The notes under the pieces are model-generated. The model had not been told where the DNA came from. It did not search any database and saw only the letters and a program-made list of their open reading frames with translations. The translations under genes were made by a program, and so were the position numbers. A stretch of DNA of 31,179 bases from JANWHF01 sp036276235 (GTDB lineage Bacteria; Planctomycetota; Phycisphaerae; Tepidisphaerales; Tepidisphaeraceae): positions 1-31,179 of the forward strand of contig DATBDZ010000217.1 in NCBI GenBank assembly GCA_036276235.1. The letters run 5' to 3'. Below, in pieces: positions 1-7,684 of the stretch (positions are counted from its first letter, which is position 1; the number at the start of each line of letters is the position of its first letter).

Positions 1-3000
1 TGTTAAGCCGTGGAAGACACCTAGTTCGCCGAAGTTGTAATGGATGGCGTCGTTGTTGCAGCCGGGTAGCACAATATTCGAGATCAATCCCGAGTTGGAT
101 GCCCCCGTTCCATCGGTGTTGCCATTCAGCGTGCCAACCGAGTTGCTGCCGTTGGAGAAGCTGGCCGGCGGCGTTACGGTCGTGATATATCCGGCCGAAC
201 TGCTTGGCAGGAGGCCCGTGAAGGAGAACGTGCCATTCGATCCTGTTGTGATCGATGTCGAGACGGAGTGTCCTAAGTAATCGTTGCCGGTCAGGGTAAC
301 GACGGCCCCTGGAAGTCCGGTGTCACCGGAATCGAAGACGCCGCTGTCGTTGATGTCGTGGAAGACCAGGCCGCTGATTGAGCCGAAGTCGATTTCCGCG
401 AAGTTCTCCCCGGTAACAGTCCCGTTGGAAACGACGTTTGCAGTGATGCTGCTGGCGATAACGACGGCGCCATGACTCAATTCCGCGGTGTGGCCCGAGG
501 AAGGCGTCGTGAGCTTCAGCGTGTAAGTGCCGGGCGCGAGATTCGGGAAGCTGAAAACGCCGCTGGAATTACTGGTTGCCGTTGCGATAGCGACGTTCGC
601 GCTGTTGTAGAGGGTGACAATTGCTCCGGGTTCGACGATGTCGCCCGACCCGTAGGTGTTGTTCAGATCATTATCGCAGAAAATTGTGCCGGTGATCGAG
701 CCGGGCAGCGCATTGACGGTCACGCGCTCGTTGGCGTTATTCTGATCGTTGGCGTTGAGGTTGTTGCCGTCGGTGTCGGTGAACACCGCATTCCACTGGT
801 AGGTGCCGGTAGCCGCGTTGATGGGCAGAACATAACCCACTGGCGTTGAGTAGGAGCCATTTCCAGCGACGGTAACGGTTTCGGTATCCACTGTGCCGCC
901 GCCGGGTGCTACCAGCGTGAAGGTAATCGAGCCGGTTTCGAAGTACCCGCCCGAAAGCGCGGCGGTGTCCTTCAGGGTCGAGCCTTGCGTGCACGATGTC
1001 GTGCTCGGAGTTGTGACAATGCCCGGCTTGGCGGGGGTGACGACCGTGCGCTCGGTCGGATCGTTGTTGAAAGTGTCCGCAACATTATTGGCGTCGCCGC
1101 TGTAGCTGAGGTTCCACTGGTAGGTACCGATGACTATCCCGGTGGTCGGCAGCGTATAGCCGGTCGGTGTGGTGTACAGGCCGTTGCCGTGGTTGACGGC
1201 GAGGGTTTCGGTGTCCACCAGCGTGTTGCCCAGGTAAAGCGTCCAAGTGAGCGTACCTGTGGGATTGTTGCCCATTTCAAGATCGGCAGCGTCGGTCAGC
1301 TTCACCTTGGAAGTGCCGAGGGTAACAGTGGTCAGATTTGGTGTCGTCTTGAGAACCGTGGGGCTTTGCTGGCCGACGACAACCGGTTCTGATCCGAAGG
1401 GGCTGATCACGCCGTTGTTATTTCCGTCGCCGCTGTAGACCGCAACCCACTGATAGGTGCCGGTGACCAGAGGAACGTAGCCGCCGGGATTGTTGCCCAT
1501 TGTCGCGTCGGCATAGGTGCCGTTGCCGTTGATCGTCACGACGTCAGTGTAGACGGCGTTGGTCAGCGGCGTGGCAGCGGTGGAACCTGGACCCATCAGA
1601 TAGAAGGTGATGGTTCCGGTTTCCGCGAAGCCGCCGGAAAGCGTTGCCGTATCGTTGATCGTCGCGATGCTGACGACAGGAATGCCGCCGGGCTGTTCGC
1701 CGGCGACGTTGATGTTGTTCAGCACATTGTTGAGCGCGCTGGTCTTGGTTGAATCGCCGCTGAAGAACAGACCTGTGACAGGACTGAACGCGCCATCGGC
1801 GACCGCGAGGATCTGCGTGATCGACAGGATTGTGCCGTCGGAGACGCCAAAGGCGACGCCGTTGTTTCCGACGTTGAAGCTGCCCTGGCCGCCCGAAGCA
1901 TAAGAGCCGAGTGCGACGGCGAATGCCTGTACGTAGGTGTTCTTTTGAAGCCCGCTGGGCGTCCACATGTTTAGATAAACCGCAGCCACCTGGGCATTGG
2001 TCAGGCCAGCTAGGCTTGTGCCGGTGTAGGGATTGGATGCACCAAACAGGTGCGGGTAGTGGCTTGCCAGCGAATTGCCAAGCAAGGTGGAACTGGGTCC
2101 AGTGTCAAAGTTCTTGATGACGGCCTGGCCATTTTGGTTATGCCAGAAGCCGATTGTGGCAAACATGCCGCCCGAGCCGGTGGTTGTGGTAATGACCGGA
2201 ACAGTGTTAATCGACGGGCTACGGGAAATGACTCTTTCGGGCTCGTCGCCCAGTGGGCTCACAACCGAGTTGTTGTTGGCGTCACCACTGAAAGTCGCCA
2301 CCCACTGGTACGTCCCGACAGTCGTCGGCAAGTAGCCCGTCGGGGTGGTGTAATTGCCGTTAGCTGTCGCAGGCACCGTCTCGGTGTCCACCAGATTGTT
2401 GCTGGGATCGTATAAGTTGAAAGTAATCGTGTCAGTTGATGCAATGTTGACTCCACCGCTGAGCGTCGCCGTGTCTGTCAATTTTACACCGCTGCCGATG
2501 ACCACGGTCCCACCGGGAACTGTGGTAATCTTCGGGATCGTCGGGCCTCCGCCGGGCAGCGGAAGAGCGCCAAGGAGTCCCTTTGGCTGGTCGCCGGAGA
2601 AGCCGTTATTGAAATCAAGGCTCGTGATCGCCGGATTAGTCGGGAGCAGGTCAAGCTGAACGCCGACCGGCTCAATACCGGCTGGCAGTGTGAAGTACGG
2701 GAGCAAGGTACCCGCCGTCGGCGTGAAGACGAATTCTTCCCGAAGCCCCCCTGCGCCAAAGTTCGCGACATTCCCTTGCAGCAATAATGTGTCACCGGCG
2801 TCAAACACGGCGTTGCCATTGATGTCTTGATAGACCAAAAGGTCCGCGCCGCCGTGCGGATTTCCGCCGGCCAAGTTCCCGCCGCTGTCCACCTGCACAT
2901 CGATCTGGACAAGGAATGGGGGAAGGATGAGGGTCGGGCTGCCACCGAGGTTCGCGGTGAAGTTGTTGGGGCTGTTGACGGTGACTTCTTTTGTTCCGCC

Positions 3001-3195
3001 GACTGGTCCCACAGCGGAAGCAGTTCCGCCATCGATCCCCAGGCTTGGCGAAGGAGGCGACGGCAACAGGGGTAGGTTCAACAACCCAGAGAAGAGCTGT
3101 CGAACTTCAAGCGATTCGACCGCGCTCGTCAAAGCGGCTCGGCGCGACGACGCGGACTTCCCTTGATACTTTTTCATGTGCGAAACGACTGACAT
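1..3195 (-). CDS. Large LEPR-XLL surface protein with Ig-like and SdrD/Cna-B-like domains, 3' end outside window
   Basis: The minus-strand frame stays open from an ATG at 3195 to the window edge, giving at least 1065 residues with no stop. An AAGGGTGAG ribosome binding site lies just upstream. Residues 26-36 (VESLEVRQLFS) form a variant LEPR-XLL motif, known from planctomycete exported proteins. Four Ig-like repeats ending in GTYQW plus a TFSGD or YSGD-like segment lie near residues 235-305, 515-590, 630-705 and 735-805. Between the first and second is a different domain (about 345-505) that begins GFWHNQNG. Two SdrD/Cna-B-like folds follow from about 831 and 938, with calcium-loop-like segments such as DINDSGVFDSGD and a closing HYNFGE. 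It is probably an extracellular adhesive or stalk-like surface protein, and its ligand is unknown. The upstream gene at 3275-4039 is on the same strand 79 bp away and may be co-transcribed. The C-terminus and any anchor are not visible. Confidence 0.85.
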   Translation of the reverse strand, partial: MSVVSHMKKYQGKSASSRRAALTSAVESLEVRQLFSGLLNLPLLPSPPSPSLGIDGGTASAVGPVGGTKEVTVNSPNNFTANLGGSPTLILPPFLVQIDVQVDSGGNLAGGNPHGGADLLVYQDINGNAVFDAGDTLLLQGNVANFGAGGLREEFVFTPTAGTLLPYFTLPAGIEPVGVQLDLLPTNPAITSLDFNNGFSGDQPKGLLGALPLPGGGPTIPKITTVPGGTVVIGSGVKLTDTATLSGGVNIASTDTITFNLYDPSNNLVDTETVPATANGNYTTPTGYLPTTVGTYQWVATFSGDANNNSVVSPLGDEPERVISRSPSINTVPVITTTTGSGGMFATIGFWHNQNGQAVIKNFDTGPSSTLLGNSLASHYPHLFGASNPYTGTSLAGLTNAQVAAVYLNMWTPSGLQKNTYVQAFAVALGSYASGGQGSFNVGNNGVAFGVSDGTILSITQILAVADGAFSPVTGLFFSGDSTKTSALNNVLNNINVAGEQPGGIPVVSIATINDTATLSGGFAETGTITFYLMGPGSTAATPLTNAVYTDVVTINGNGTYADATMGNNPGGYVPLVTGTYQWVAVYSGDGNNNGVISPFGSEPVVVGQQSPTVLKTTPNLTTVTLGTSKVKLTDAADLEMGNNPTGTLTWTLYLGNTLVDTETLAVNHGNGLYTTPTGYTLPTTGIVIGTYQWNLSYSGDANNVADTFNNDPTERTVVTPAKPGIVTTPSTTSCTQGSTLKDTAALSGGYFETGSITFTLVAPGGGTVDTETVTVAGNGSYSTPVGYVLPINAATGTYQWNAVFTDTDGNNLNANDQNNANERVTVNALPGSITGTIFCDNDLNNTYGSGDIVEPGAIVTLYNSANVAIATATSNSSGVFSFPNLAPGTYTLKLTTPSSGHTAELSHGAVVIASSITANVVSNGTVTGENFAEIDFGSISGLVFHDINDSGVFDSGDTGLPGAVVTLTGNDYLGHSVSTSITTGSNGTFSFTGLLPSSSAGYITTVTPPASFSNGSNSVGTLNGNTDGTGASNSGLISNIVLPGCNNDAIHYNFGELGVFHGLT

Positions 3196-3274
3196 ATTCT
3201 CACCCTTCCGCGTTGCCGCGGCTCAAACTACCCTACTTATCCCTCAAGACGACCCCAACGGCCTCTCGACATGT

Positions 3275-4039
3275 TCAGCAATGTTGTAATACGCGGCGAT
3301 ATCGCATCGCACCCAGTCCGCACAACAGCGCAAACCCCATGTAGATCGAGCGAGGTAGCGGCGTAAACACGTCCGCCGTCCCCGACGTTCCATTGTTCGA
3401 CCAAAGCAGTTGCGGCGAACCAACCGAGGCATTCCCGCTGATGCCGGACGTGTACCCATCCACAAGCGCGCTCGACGGAGACAGCCCTGAAGCGGGAGTC
3501 AACGTCCCTGGATTCAAAATGACATAAACCGACTGCCCGGGCCAGATCTTGCCCGCGTTATTCATGAAGGTGAAATTAAAAATGGGAATCTGGCCTGCCG
3601 ATGCATTATCACCATACCGGGCAGCCACACCACTTTGATAGAAGTTGTTTGCGCCAATGGAAAGGAATGCGGTGAGATCGCTAGGCACGCTGGTGATCGA
3701 ACCCGAAACGGCAAGGTTGTTCGCCGCATCAGCGGTTCGCAACGATCCATCGGACAAATTGAAATCAGCCGTCAACGAAAATGACAGTGGGCTGATTCCA
3801 ACGCCGCCGCCTGCCGCAGGGTCACCGCCTTCGAGGACTCCGACAGTGCTGGCGTTGGACACCACAAGCTGCCCGATGCCGCCGCCAATGTTGGAATACT
3901 TGACGCTCAAACCCATCGCGAACACTTGGGTGTACCCGTTGGGCGGCGGCGCCAAATAGAGCACCGGATCGGCGAGCGCAACGCTCCCGAGCAAGAAAAC
4001 CCCCAATACGCCCACGAAAAACCTACCGAAACTTTTCAT
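3275..4039 (-). CDS. Exported protein with PEP-CTERM-like C-terminal sorting tail
   Basis: The product has 254 residues. The chosen ATG at 4039 has a GGGGAG site 8 bases upstream and starts directly with a signal peptide (MKSFGRFFVGVLGVFLLGS, cleavage after about residue 23, ALA). An in-frame start 27 codons further upstream would bury that signal. The mature part is Ser/Gly/Asn-rich, with no catalytic motif I recognise. The C-terminus has a PLP motif near residues 227-229, a hydrophobic segment (YMGFALLCGLGAM) and a basic RYRR cluster. That architecture matches PEP-CTERM/VPLP-CTERM proteins handled by exosortase-type systems, although the motif itself deviates. No exosortase gene is in the window. 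The LEPR-XLL surface protein follows on the same strand after 79 bp, so the two may be exported from one transcript. Confidence 0.8.
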   Translation of the reverse strand: MKSFGRFFVGVLGVFLLGSVALADPVLYLAPPPNGYTQVFAMGLSVKYSNIGGGIGQLVVSNASTVGVLEGGDPAAGGGVGISPLSFSLTADFNLSDGSLRTADAANNLAVSGSITSVPSDLTAFLSIGANNFYQSGVAARYGDNASAGQIPIFNFTFMNNAGKIWPGQSVYVILNPGTLTPASGLSPSSALVDGYTSGISGNASVGSPQLLWSNNGTSGTADVFTPLPRSIYMGFALLCGLGAMRYRRVLQHC

Positions 4040-4394
4040 CGCAATAACTCCCCGAACAGTAAAAGAACTGAAAACACTCCAAGCGGGGCATTTTAAGGTG
4101 CACAAAACCCTGGTTCCCACACAAATAGAGCCCTCGACCCCGCTGCCGAGGCCACTAATCTAGCCGGGCGGCATAGGCAGCGTCAAGCGATTTCCTGCAG
4201 ATCTTATCAGTCGTTAACGAATTTTGCCTTCGATCTTGCTGCCCATTCCGGCGATAGGCGTCTAAAGCGGATCATTTGCCCAGATTACGGCGAAACTTGG
4301 GGTTTTCACGAGGTTTGGGGGGTTCCAGGCGTTAACCCTCTCCACTTCACTCGTCGATATAAATCATGCCGCGGGTACGTGGAGGCGGCTTGAC
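4040..4394. other. Divergent intergenic region, 355 bp
   Basis: This gap separates the minus-strand PEP-CTERM-like gene from the plus-strand PilZ gene, so it should hold promoters in both directions. I see no ORF, RNA gene or hairpin array. A GGAGG at 4381-4385 serves the PilZ gene. I could not place -35/-10 boxes with confidence. Confidence 0.5.
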
Positions 4395-4790
4395 ATGGAA
4401 CTTTCGACCGAACTATTTGAGGAAACGATCCGCCGCCTCAAGGGGCAGGCTCCGTATGGGGGGCATCGCAACCGGAATCACCCCCGCCTTGGGCTTCGAT
4501 GTCGCATGAAGATCGTCCAGGTGAACGGGCGGGGGCTCGGCGCCAGCATGGACGTCTGGACGCGCGATATCTCTCGCAGTGGCATCGGGATCATCAGCTC
4601 AAAACGCATCGAAGCCGGTGAGCGATTCATCCTCCTGCTGCCCCGCGGCGCAGGGGACCCACCACTGTCACTGATGTGCATCGTCCGCAATTGTGATGAC
4701 CTCTCTGGCGGCTGTTTCGGACTTGGCGCGAGCTTCGAGGCGCAGGGGCGCGGCGTGGGCGTCGGCGGTAACTCGCCTGCTGCGGCGTAA
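4395..4790 (+). CDS. PilZ domain protein (probable c-di-GMP-responsive)
   Basis: The product has 131 residues and starts at an ATG with GGAGG 9 bases upstream. The arginine-rich segment RNRNHPRLGLRCR (about 26-38) and the later DISRSGIGI (about 58-66) match the two PilZ c-di-GMP-binding signatures (RxxxR-like and [D/N]xSxxG). A beta-rich stretch with GERFILLLP and GLGASFE follows, as in PilZ barrels. It has no extra output domain, so it would act as a stand-alone adaptor in the cytoplasm. Its partner is unknown. The last residues are low-complexity Gly/Ala. A hairpin array begins about 30 bp after the stop, and the bactofilin genes lie downstream on the same strand. Confidence 0.85.
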   Translation: MELSTELFEETIRRLKGQAPYGGHRNRNHPRLGLRCRMKIVQVNGRGLGASMDVWTRDISRSGIGIISSKRIEAGERFILLLPRGAGDPPLSLMCIVRNCDDLSGGCFGLGASFEAQGRGVGVGGNSPAAA

Positions 4791-4818
4791 CCGCAATTTC
4801 ATCCCCGCGCGCATTTCC

Positions 4819-4949
4819 TGCTCTTAATCCTTATCCTGCTCCTAATCCCACTCCTAATCCTAATCGTCATGCGCGACCGCGTGGGATTAAGAGCAAGATT
4901 ATGACTAGGAAGATGATTAAGAGCAGGATTAAGATAAGAATTAGGAGCC
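4819..4949. repeat. Hairpin array of CTTAATCC / GGATTAAG units
   Basis: The left part (4819-4865) carries imperfect tandem copies of CTTAATCC, CCTAATCC and similar units. The right part (4883-4949) carries the reverse-complement units GGATTAAG, GATTAAGAGC and GATTAGGAGC-like copies. The two halves can fold on each other. The array lies between the PilZ gene and the first bactofilin and shows no coding potential. It has the same layout as the arrays at 5610, 12806, 22521 and 29821, but a different sequence. Confidence 0.65.
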
Positions 4950-5143
4950 TCGGCCGTCCGCGGTTCGATGGAATTCCTCACAAAATGATTTGGCGCAAGG
5001 GCCAATAATGCTGGCGGCCTGTAGTGTTGCCCGTATAATCGGGCCAGCGGTGTTTGCTTGAATTTCCGGCGGCGGAGGTCGGGCAGCCGCCTGTGGGTAC
5101 GCCGAAGCGGCCCGCAGATCAGGGACGATCTTCGGGAGATGCA

Positions 5144-5581
5144 ATGGCAGATGGCAATCAACAAGAGTTCCCCACTATCCTTGGCCCGGACGCCAGCTTT
5201 AAGGGCGAGCTGAGCTTCGACAAAGGGATGCGGCTGATGGGCCGCTTCGAGGGCAAAATTAACACGCCCGGACGCCTGCAGATCGCCAAGGAGGCGAAAA
5301 TGCAGGCGGATGTCGATGCCGGCGCGATCATTGTCGAGGGAGATGTGCAGGGGAATCTCTCCGCCAGCGACCGCATCGAGCTCAAGCAATCCGCGCGATA
5401 TGAAGGCGATCTCAAAGCCGCCAAGCTGGTCGTGGATGAAGGCGCCGTTTTCAACGGGCACGTCAGCGTCGGCCCCGATGTCACCAAGGGCACCGGCCGC
5501 CCGACGCCGCCGCAGCAGCAGAATATCAATCGTCCAAACCCGCAACATCCCGCCGGCCAACCACAACCCGCGAAGGCTTAG
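5144..5581 (+). CDS. Bactofilin (polymer-forming cytoskeletal protein)
   Basis: The product has 145 residues. I chose the ATG at 5144 because GGGAG precedes it closely. An upstream TTG at 5054 would add 30 residues unlike any bactofilin. The core (about residues 15-110) is a right-handed beta-helix built from short repeats such as FKGELSFDKGMRLMGRFEGK, then IIVEGDVQGNLSA and KLVVDEGAVFNGHVSV. A Pro/Gln-rich tail follows (PQQQNINRPNPQHP), which is normal for the family. Bactofilins polymerise without nucleotide and scaffold cell-shape, stalk or wall functions at the membrane. A second bactofilin-like gene follows on the same strand after a hairpin array, so the two probably work together. Confidence 0.92.
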   Translation: MADGNQQEFPTILGPDASFKGELSFDKGMRLMGRFEGKINTPGRLQIAKEAKMQADVDAGAIIVEGDVQGNLSASDRIELKQSARYEGDLKAAKLVVDEGAVFNGHVSVGPDVTKGTGRPTPPQQQNINRPNPQHPAGQPQPAKA

Positions 5582-5609
5582 GAATAAGCTGACGATTGGG
5601 AAAAGTAGG

Positions 5610-5696
5610 TTGCCGATTGCAAGTTGTCAGTTGCCAGCACGTGCAAGGCTTCAATTCTGTATTGACTGGCAACTGACAACTGGCAACTGACAACTT
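5610..5696. repeat. Hairpin array of AGTTGCCAGTTG units, copy 1
   Basis: The left half has AAGTTGTCAGTTGCCAG. The right half has CTGGCAACTGACAACTGG and further tandem units, the reverse complement of the left. It fills most of the gap between the two bactofilin genes. The same family recurs at 22521-22683, also between co-directional genes. It could be a transcript-processing or attenuating hairpin, or a mobile repeat, and the sequence alone does not decide. Confidence 0.75.
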
Positions 5697-5708
5697 ATTG
5701 TTCTCCTA

Positions 5709-6134
5709 ATGGCTGGCCCGCAGCAAAATCTTCAGCCGAGCGAAGATCGCGCCACGATAGTCTGCCTGCATTGCGGCAAGCCGCAGGAGGTGGGCCGCAG
5801 GGCGATGTCCATCACTTGCAAGTTCTGCAACAAACCGAACAAGCTCGAAGATGAACGAATCGCCGACTACCGCGCGCGGCGCACAGTCGAAACCTGCGGC
5901 ATCGTCACCGTGGAAAAAAAGGGGTACGTCGTCGCCGATAAAATCCATTGCGGCGGCATGGTCGTCCGCGGCAAAGTCAAAGGCACAATCGTGAGCCGCG
6001 GGCCGGTACTCGTCGGCCCCGAAGCCGAAATCAAAGGAGATGTGACGGCTCCGTCATTGGCCGCCGGCGCTGGCGCGGTCTTGGAAGGACATTACAGCAT
6101 CGGCCCGCAGGCGAATGGGAATGGGTCGGGGTAG
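5709..6134 (+). CDS. Bactofilin-like protein with N-terminal zinc ribbon
   Basis: The product has 141 residues. The N-terminal part has two CxxC pairs (C19-L-H-C22 and C37-K-F-C40), a zinc-ribbon pattern. From about residue 60 there is a bactofilin-type beta-helix (VTVEKKGYVVADKIHCGG, then VVRGKVKGTIVSRGPVLVGP and AEIKGDVTAPSL). It lacks the Pro/Gln-rich tail of its neighbour. It probably co-assembles with the bactofilin encoded 127 bp upstream, and the ribbon may bind a partner or metal. The first start codon fits the domain start. I see no obvious ribosome binding site in the short leader left by the repeat array. Confidence 0.85.
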   Translation: MAGPQQNLQPSEDRATIVCLHCGKPQEVGRRAMSITCKFCNKPNKLEDERIADYRARRTVETCGIVTVEKKGYVVADKIHCGGMVVRGKVKGTIVSRGPVLVGPEAEIKGDVTAPSLAAGAGAVLEGHYSIGPQANGNGSG

Positions 6135-6187
6135 GGGTTGGCAATCTTTGTCATTGCGTCGTAAACTCCTGCTGAGGAGTTTCCGCG

Positions 6188-6487
6188 ATGAGCACCTTGA
6201 ATATCTCACTGCCAGCCGATCTGCGGGCACTTGTTGAAGAGCAAGTAGCCAGTGGTCGTTACTCGACGCACAGCGACTACGTGCGCAATCTCATTCGCGA
6301 AGATCAGGATCGCATCGCCCGCGATCGCCTGGAGGCCATGCTGCTTGCGCGGCTGAACGGTGAAGGCATTGAAGTTGATGACGCGGATTGGGAACGGATT
6401 CGCCGGGACTTTCTTCGGCGTGTGAAGGCCGATTCCAAATCCCACAACGGACGGCGCCCTCGAAAACCCTCCAAAGGGGCAAAGTAA
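6188..6487 (+). CDS. ParD-like ribbon-helix-helix antitoxin
   Basis: The product has 99 residues. The ATG is preceded by GAGGAG 8 bases upstream. The N-terminus MSTLNISLPADLRALVEEQV and the following GRYSTHSDYVRNLIREDQ match ParD/CopG-type antitoxins: a short DNA-binding beta strand, then two helices that dimerise. The C-terminus is longer and more basic (SHNGRRPRKPSKGAK) than usual. ParD proteins normally neutralise a ParE toxin encoded immediately downstream and repress their own operon. Here only a 12-codon frame beginning at the overlapping ATG follows (see 6487-6525), so the antitoxin appears orphaned. Confidence 0.85.
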   Translation: MSTLNISLPADLRALVEEQVASGRYSTHSDYVRNLIREDQDRIARDRLEAMLLARLNGEGIEVDDADWERIRRDFLRRVKADSKSHNGRRPRKPSKGAK

Positions 6488-6525
6488 TGCCGCGAATCCG
6501 GCGGCGCAAGGAAGTCGCCTGGTGA
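6487..6525 (+). pseudogene. Possible vestige of a ParE-type toxin start
   Basis: An ATG at 6487 overlaps the antitoxin stop as TAATG, which is typical translational coupling in parDE operons. It reads MPRIRRRKEVAW and then stops. ParE toxins often begin with a very similar basic MPR(I/V)xRR segment. No continuation was found in the next 60 bp before the convergent SdpI-like gene. This may be the 5' stub of a deleted toxin, but twelve codons cannot prove it. Confidence 0.3.
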
Positions 6526-6571
6526 AGCGTGCACCGCGCCGCTCGCAGTGATCCAGTTCGCCGCCCGCGCA

Positions 6572-7240
6572 TTACCCGCCCGCCGTCTCATCGGCGTGAC
6601 CTACCCGCTGATACAGCAGGCATGAATAAACCAGCGCCCAGATCGTGAAGAGAAGCACGCCGCCGATGAGCACTGCGAACCCAGCGAGCGGATGCGGCAA
6701 CAGTGTGGCCAGCGCCGCCGCCAGGCCTATTGCCACCATCAGATGCCCGCCGACGCGGTGAGTCCTTTCCCACACCAGATCGCTGGCCAGCGTCCAGGGT
6801 GTGCGGATGCCGACGTAGAAATTGCGGCGGATTTTTCCCATCCAGTTGCCCAGGATCGCCAGCAGCACGCCGATCATGATCGGAAACACGCGCTCGATGG
6901 CGACATGACGCCCGGCGGATTTGAGCAAGATCGCGATATGAATGCAGAGCAGCATGCCGACGAGCGCGACGATCATGCGGCCGTAGATTTTCGAGAATTG
7001 TTCGAAGCTCGATTTCCGCGGCCCCAATTTCGGAAGCCACGCACACAGCGCCGCGACAAACGCGGACGCCAGCGGCGTGGCCAGGATATTCACCCACGGC
7101 GAGCCGTAGCGATCCGCCTGGCCGTGGATATTCCAGTGGATCGGAGTCGGATTCGGCAAAAACGAATATGCCGCCGCGCTGATGGCAAAGCCGGTGAGAA
7201 TAATCGCCGCAATGATGTAAACATGTACACGAGGAATCAT
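6572..7240 (-). CDS. SdpI/DUF1648 family membrane protein
   Basis: The product has 222 residues and about six hydrophobic segments. The region around residues 33-49 (PIHWNIHGQADRYGSPW) is the DUF1648 signature. Residues about 132-160 (NWMGKIRRNFYVGIRTPWT, then DLVWERTHRVGGHLM) are the SdpI signature. In Bacillus subtilis SdpI is the immunity protein against the SdpC killing factor and also sequesters the SdpR repressor at the membrane. Its start overlaps the stop of the repressor gene by 4 bp (ATGA), so the two are translationally coupled. No SdpC-like toxin gene is in the window, so a role in self-immunity is not shown. Confidence 0.88.
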   Translation of the reverse strand: MIPRVHVYIIAAIILTGFAISAAAYSFLPNPTPIHWNIHGQADRYGSPWVNILATPLASAFVAALCAWLPKLGPRKSSFEQFSKIYGRMIVALVGMLLCIHIAILLKSAGRHVAIERVFPIMIGVLLAILGNWMGKIRRNFYVGIRTPWTLASDLVWERTHRVGGHLMVAIGLAAALATLLPHPLAGFAVLIGGVLLFTIWALVYSCLLYQRVGHADETAGG

Positions 7241-7569
7241 GGCTGCACCTGTTTAGAGCCTTTCTTTCGACGAGCGGCGGCTGTGGTGGGCCGCGAGGTC
7301 GTCTTGCCGCCCGAGGCGGAAAAATTCTCCAGTACGAAAGTGATGAGATCTTCGACCACGCTGGTGTTCAGCGAGTAGAGGATGAACTGCCCCCGCCGCG
7401 TGTCGCTCACCAATTCCGCCGCCTTGAGGGCGTTGAGATGGAAGGTGAGGGCATTGGGCGCGATCCCCAGCCGCTCGGCCAGCTCTCCGGCCGACAACGG
7501 CCCTTCCCGCAAAGCCGCCAGAACAGCGCGGCGATTGGGGTCGGCGAGGGCTTTGAAGACGGTGTTCAT
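7237..7569 (-). CDS. ArsR-family transcriptional repressor, SdpR-like
   Basis: The product has 110 residues. MNTVFKALADPNRRAVLAAL and the winged helix-turn-helix (about 24-55: LSAGELAERLGIAPNALTFH) identify an ArsR/SmtB-type regulator. The ELCVCDL metal-binding box is absent, as in SdpR-type members that respond to a partner protein and not to metal. The C-terminus is a Lys/Arg-rich extension. The gene overlaps the downstream sdpI-like gene by 4 bp. A dyad 14 to 39 bp upstream of the start (7583-7608) is the likely autoregulatory operator. Confidence 0.88.
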   Translation of the reverse strand: MNTVFKALADPNRRAVLAALREGPLSAGELAERLGIAPNALTFHLNALKAAELVSDTRRGQFILYSLNTSVVEDLITFVLENFSASGGKTTSRPTTAAARRKKGSKQVQP

Positions 7570-7582
7570 TTGGGTCTAGTGG

Positions 7583-7608
7583 TTCAATATTTCAACGACT
7601 ATTGAAAT
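7583..7608 (-). promoter_or_regulatory. Probable operator of the SdpR-like repressor
   Basis: The segment contains the perfect inverted repeat ATTTCAA-6 bp-TTGAAAT (7589-7595 and 7602-7608). Interleaved with it is a second perfect dyad, TTCAATA-10 bp-TATTGAA (7583-7589 and 7600-7606). It is AT-rich in a GC-rich surrounding and sits directly upstream of the repressor start, as expected for ArsR-family autoregulation. The remainder of the 7570-7882 gap holds a long hairpin at 7685-7769 and no gene. Confidence 0.6.
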
Positions 7609-7684
7609 GATAGTGGGCCTGCGGCCAGCGGTCAAGAGCCAAGGGATTCGAGGCTTGCCCGCCCGATTTGAATTCGCAACAGCC

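Noticed and set aside
5054..5143. Upstream TTG start for the bactofilin
   Set aside because: The extra 30 residues do not resemble the family, and a GGAG-type site directly precedes the ATG at 5144.
4799..5566. A 255-residue minus-strand open frame opposite the first bactofilin
   Set aside because: It is the shadow of a clear bactofilin and runs through the hairpin array; the tail reads as repeated NPTRSR-like words.
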